Assembly (NCBI GenBank): GCA_964023205.1
Contig: OZ026851.1
Span: 11,697,637-11,761,636 of the forward strand
Direction: 5' to 3'
DNA from: Lutraria lutraria
Lineage: Eukaryota > Mollusca > Bivalvia > Venerida > Mactridae
DNA length: 64,000 bases
The first letter of the stretch is position 1. Every line of letters starts with the position of its first letter. This document shows, piece after piece, positions 61,339 to 64,000 of the stretch. Both the position numbers and the translations under genes were made by a program. The notes under the pieces were generated by a model. It searched no databases. It was not told where the DNA came from and worked only from the letters and a program-made list of their open reading frames with translations.

Positions 61339-64000
61339 TTTTGTCGCGTGACTTCTATGGTGTGCATTCTAATAATGTCATTGAACCCAAAATAAGAAGG
61401 TTTTGACGCGTGACTTCTATGGTGTGCATTCTAATAATGTCTTTGAACCCCAAAAAAAAGAATATTTTGTCGCGTGACTTCTATGGTGTGTATTCTAATA
61501 ATGTCATTGAACCCAAAATAAGAAGGTTTTATCGCGTGACTTCAATGGTGTGCTTACTAATAATTACAATTAACCCAAAATAAGAAGATTTGTTCGTGTG
61601 ACTTCTATGGTGTGCATTCTAATAATGTCATTGAACCCAAAATAAGAAGGTTTTGTCGCGTGACTTCTATCGTGTGCATTCTAATAATGTCTTTGGACCC
61701 CAAAAAAAGAATATTTTGTCGCGTGACTTCTATGGTGCGTATTCTAATAATGCCATTAAACCCACAATGAGCATATTTTGTCGCGTGTCTTCAATGGTGT
61801 ACTTTCTAATAATTACAATTAACCCAAAATAAGAAGATTTGTTCGTGTGACTTCTATGGTGTGCATTCTAATAATGTCATTGAACCCAAAATAAGAAAGT
61901 TTTCTCGCGTGACTTCAATGGTGTACTTTCTAATAATTACAATTAACCCATAATAAGAAGATTTGTTCGTGTGACTTCTATGGTGTGCATTCTAATAATT
62001 ACAATTAACCCAAAATAAGAAGGTTTTGTCGCGTGACTTCTATGGTGTGCATTCTTATAATGTCATTAAACCCAAAATAAGAAGGTTTTGTCGCGTGACT
62101 TCAATGGTGTACTTTCTAATAATTACAATTAACCCAAAATAAGATTTGTTCGTGTGACTTCTATGGTGTGTATTCTAATAATGTCATTGAACCCAAAATA
62201 AGAAGGTTTTGGCGCGTGACTTCAATGGTGTACTTTCTAATAATTACAATTAACCCAAAATAAGAAGATTTGTTAGTGTGACTTCTATGGTGTGCATTCT
62301 AATATTTACAATTAACCCAAAATAAGAAGATTTGTTCGTGTGACTTCTATGGTGTGCATTCCAATAATGTCATTGAACCTAAAATAAAAAGGTTTTGTCG
62401 CGTGACTTCTAGGGTGTGCATTCTAATAATGTCTTTGGACCCCAAAAAAAGAATATTTTGTCGCGTGACTTCTATGGTGTGTATTCTAATAATGTCATTG
62501 AACCCAAAATAAGAAGGTTTTGTCGCGTGACTTCAATGGTGTACTTTGTAATAATTACAATTGAACCAAATAAAGCAGATTGGTTCGTGTGACTTCTATG
62601 GTGAGCATTCTAATAATGTCATTAAACCCAAAATAAGAAGGTTTTGTCGCGCGACTTCTATGGTGCGCATTCTAATAATGTCTTTGGACCTTAAAAAAAA
62701 GAATATTTTGTCGCGTGACTTCTATGGTGTGTATTCTAATAATGTCATTGAACCCAATTAAGAAGGTTTTGTCGCGTGACTTCAATGGTGTACTTTCTAA
62801 TAATTACAATTCACCCAAAATAAGAAGATTTGTTCGTGTGACTTCTATGGTGTGCATTCTAATAATGTCATTGAACCCAAAATAAGAAGGTTTTATCGCG
62901 TGACTTCTAAAGTGTGCATTCTAATAATGTCTTTGGACCCCAAAAAAAGAATATTTTGTCGCGTGACTTCTATGGTGTGTATTCTAATAAATTAAAATGT
63001 CATTGAACCCAAAATAAGAAAGTTTTGTCGCGTGACTTCAATGGTGTACTTTCTAATAATTACAATTAACCCATAATAAGAAGATTTGTTCGTGTGACTT
63101 CTATGGTGTGCATTCTAATAATTACAATTAACCCAAAATAAGAAGATTTGTTCGTGTGACTTCAATGGTGTGCATTCTAATAATGTCATTGAACCCAAAA
63201 TAAGGTTTTGTCGCGTGATTTCTATGGTGTGCATTCTAATAATGTCATTAAACCCAAAATAATAAGGTTTTGTCGCGTGACTTCTATTGTGTGCATTCTA
63301 ATAATGTCTTCGGACCCCAAAAAAAGAATATTTTGTCGCGTGACTTCTATGGTGTGTTTTTTAATAATGTCATTGTCCCCCAAAATAAGAAGGTTTTGTC
63401 GCGTGACTTCTATGGTGTGCATTCTAATAATGTCATTGAGCCCAAAATCAGAAGGTTTTGTCGCGTGACTTCTATGGTGTGCATTCTAATACTGTCATTA
63501 AACCCACAATGAGAAGATTTTGTCGCGTGACTTCTATGGTGTACTTTCTAATAATTACAATTAACCCAAAATAAGTAGATTTGTTCGTGTGACTTCTTTG
63601 CTGTGCATTCTAATAATTACAATTAACCCAAAATAAGAAGATTTGTTCGTGTGACTTCTATGGTGTGCATTCTAATAATGTCATTGAACCCAAAATAAGA
63701 AGGTTTTGTCGAGCGACTTCTATGGTGCACATTCTAATAATGTCTTTGGACCCAAAAAAAAAGAATATTTTGTCGCGTGACTTCTATGGTGTGTATTCTA
63801 ATAATGTCATTGAACCCAATTAAGAAGGTTTTGTCGCGTGACTTCAATGGTGTTCTTTCTAATAATTACAATTAACCCAAAAGAAGAAGATTTGATAGTG
63901 TGACTTCTATGGTGTGCATTCTAATAATGTAATTGAACCCAAAATAAGAAGGTTTTGTCGCGTGACTTCTATGGTGTGCATTCTAATAATGTCATTAAAC
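61339..64000 (+). repeat. 4267-bp higher-order unit, copy 3 (cut by window end)
   Basis: Runs 2662 bp in register with copies 1 and 2. The window ends before the place where the transposon would appear (expected from about 64239). Confidence 0.93.

Larger units (their letters stand above)
1535..64000 (+). repeat. 62-bp satellite array (head-to-tail, continues past window)
   Basis: A monomer of 62 bp repeats without inversion to the window end. Landmarks in order are GTGACTTCTATGGTGTGCAT, TCTAATAATGTCATTGAACC, an AAAATAAGAAGG block and a TTTTGTCGC block, after which the next GTGAC begins. A reference copy is 1772-1833. Spacing is 62 bp in the common types, 63 bp in types with a longer A run, with rare shorter copies. 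About 970 monomers fit. The monomer has AT-rich blocks and one GC-rich box, GTCGCGTGAC. Monomers fall into recurring subtypes, and blocks of 8 to 70 monomers are duplicated as units. Only two insertions interrupt the array. Centromeric or heterochromatic location is possible but not shown by the sequence. I do not recognise this satellite family. Confidence 0.97.

Noticed and set aside
2510..63512. Dozens of ORFs of 60-107 codons with shared peptides (SRDFYGVHSNN, CRVTSMVCILIMS, antisense MHTIEVTRQN)
   Set aside because: They arise because a 62-bp repeat shifts frame by one each monomer and has few stops. The ends fall at the TAA of AAAATAAG or the TGA of GCGTGAC. Both strands are open over the same DNA, lengths follow monomer subtype, and no start context or domain is seen.
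1535..64000. CRISPR array
   Set aside because: Repeats are contiguous with no unique spacers, the unit is 62 bp, and flanks and transposon type are eukaryotic.
1535..64000. Self-cleaving hammerhead ribozyme in the satellite
   Set aside because: The CTGATGA and GAAA core motifs are not present in the monomer on either strand.
1535..64000. Telomeric or subtelomeric repeat
   Set aside because: No TTAGGG-type tracts; the unit is 62 bp.

Overview
This window is eukaryotic non-genic DNA, and about 98% of it is one satellite array. A 62-bp monomer repeats head-to-tail from about 1535 to the right edge, so the array is open-ended in this window. Dividing its length, minus two inserted elements, by 62 gives roughly 970 monomers. 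No inverted monomers were seen. No intact gene, tRNA, rRNA or CRISPR was found. The many short repetitive ORFs (peptides such as SRDFYGVHSNN on + and MHTIEVTRQN on -) follow mechanically from a stop-poor 62-bp repeat. The host is probably an invertebrate. The left flank carries dispersed-repeat motifs that I associate with molluscs, bivalves especially; this is inference from memory, not a search result.

Layout. 1-1534 is the left flank. It holds a diverged repeat pair around GC-rich palindromes (58-130, 561-628), a small inverted-repeat-bounded element (255-547), a broken exon on the minus strand encoding a GHTHEDVD-containing domain (799-1003), and a short perfect hairpin (1293-1311). From 1535 onward the satellite has several levels of organisation. 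Monomer subtypes (A to G below) are arranged in recurring phrases, and the phrases are copied in larger segmental units: 1620 bp twice (2082-5321); 810 bp twice, inside 2554 bp twice, overlapped by 3676 bp 2.5 times (11.1-23.8 kb); a further rearranged copy at 23.8-26.9 kb; a 499-bp pair; a separate 38-53 kb domain with displacements of 1305, 3174, 5843 and 6092 bp; and finally a 4267-bp unit present 2.6 times (52805-64000).

The most informative feature is inside the 4267-bp unit. It carries a 1147-bp non-autonomous hAT-type DNA transposon (55705-56851 and 59972-61118) with 16-bp terminal inverted repeats, an 8-bp target site duplication made from the satellite sequence, and a fossil BED zinc-finger coding segment on its minus strand. 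Both copies have the same target-site mismatch and the same flanks, so one insertion was later amplified as part of the satellite's higher-order unit.

Nothing here works as a gene set. The window records satellite evolution: unequal exchange or replication-based copying of multi-monomer blocks, capture of a transposon, and CpG decay at the conserved GTCGCGTGAC box.
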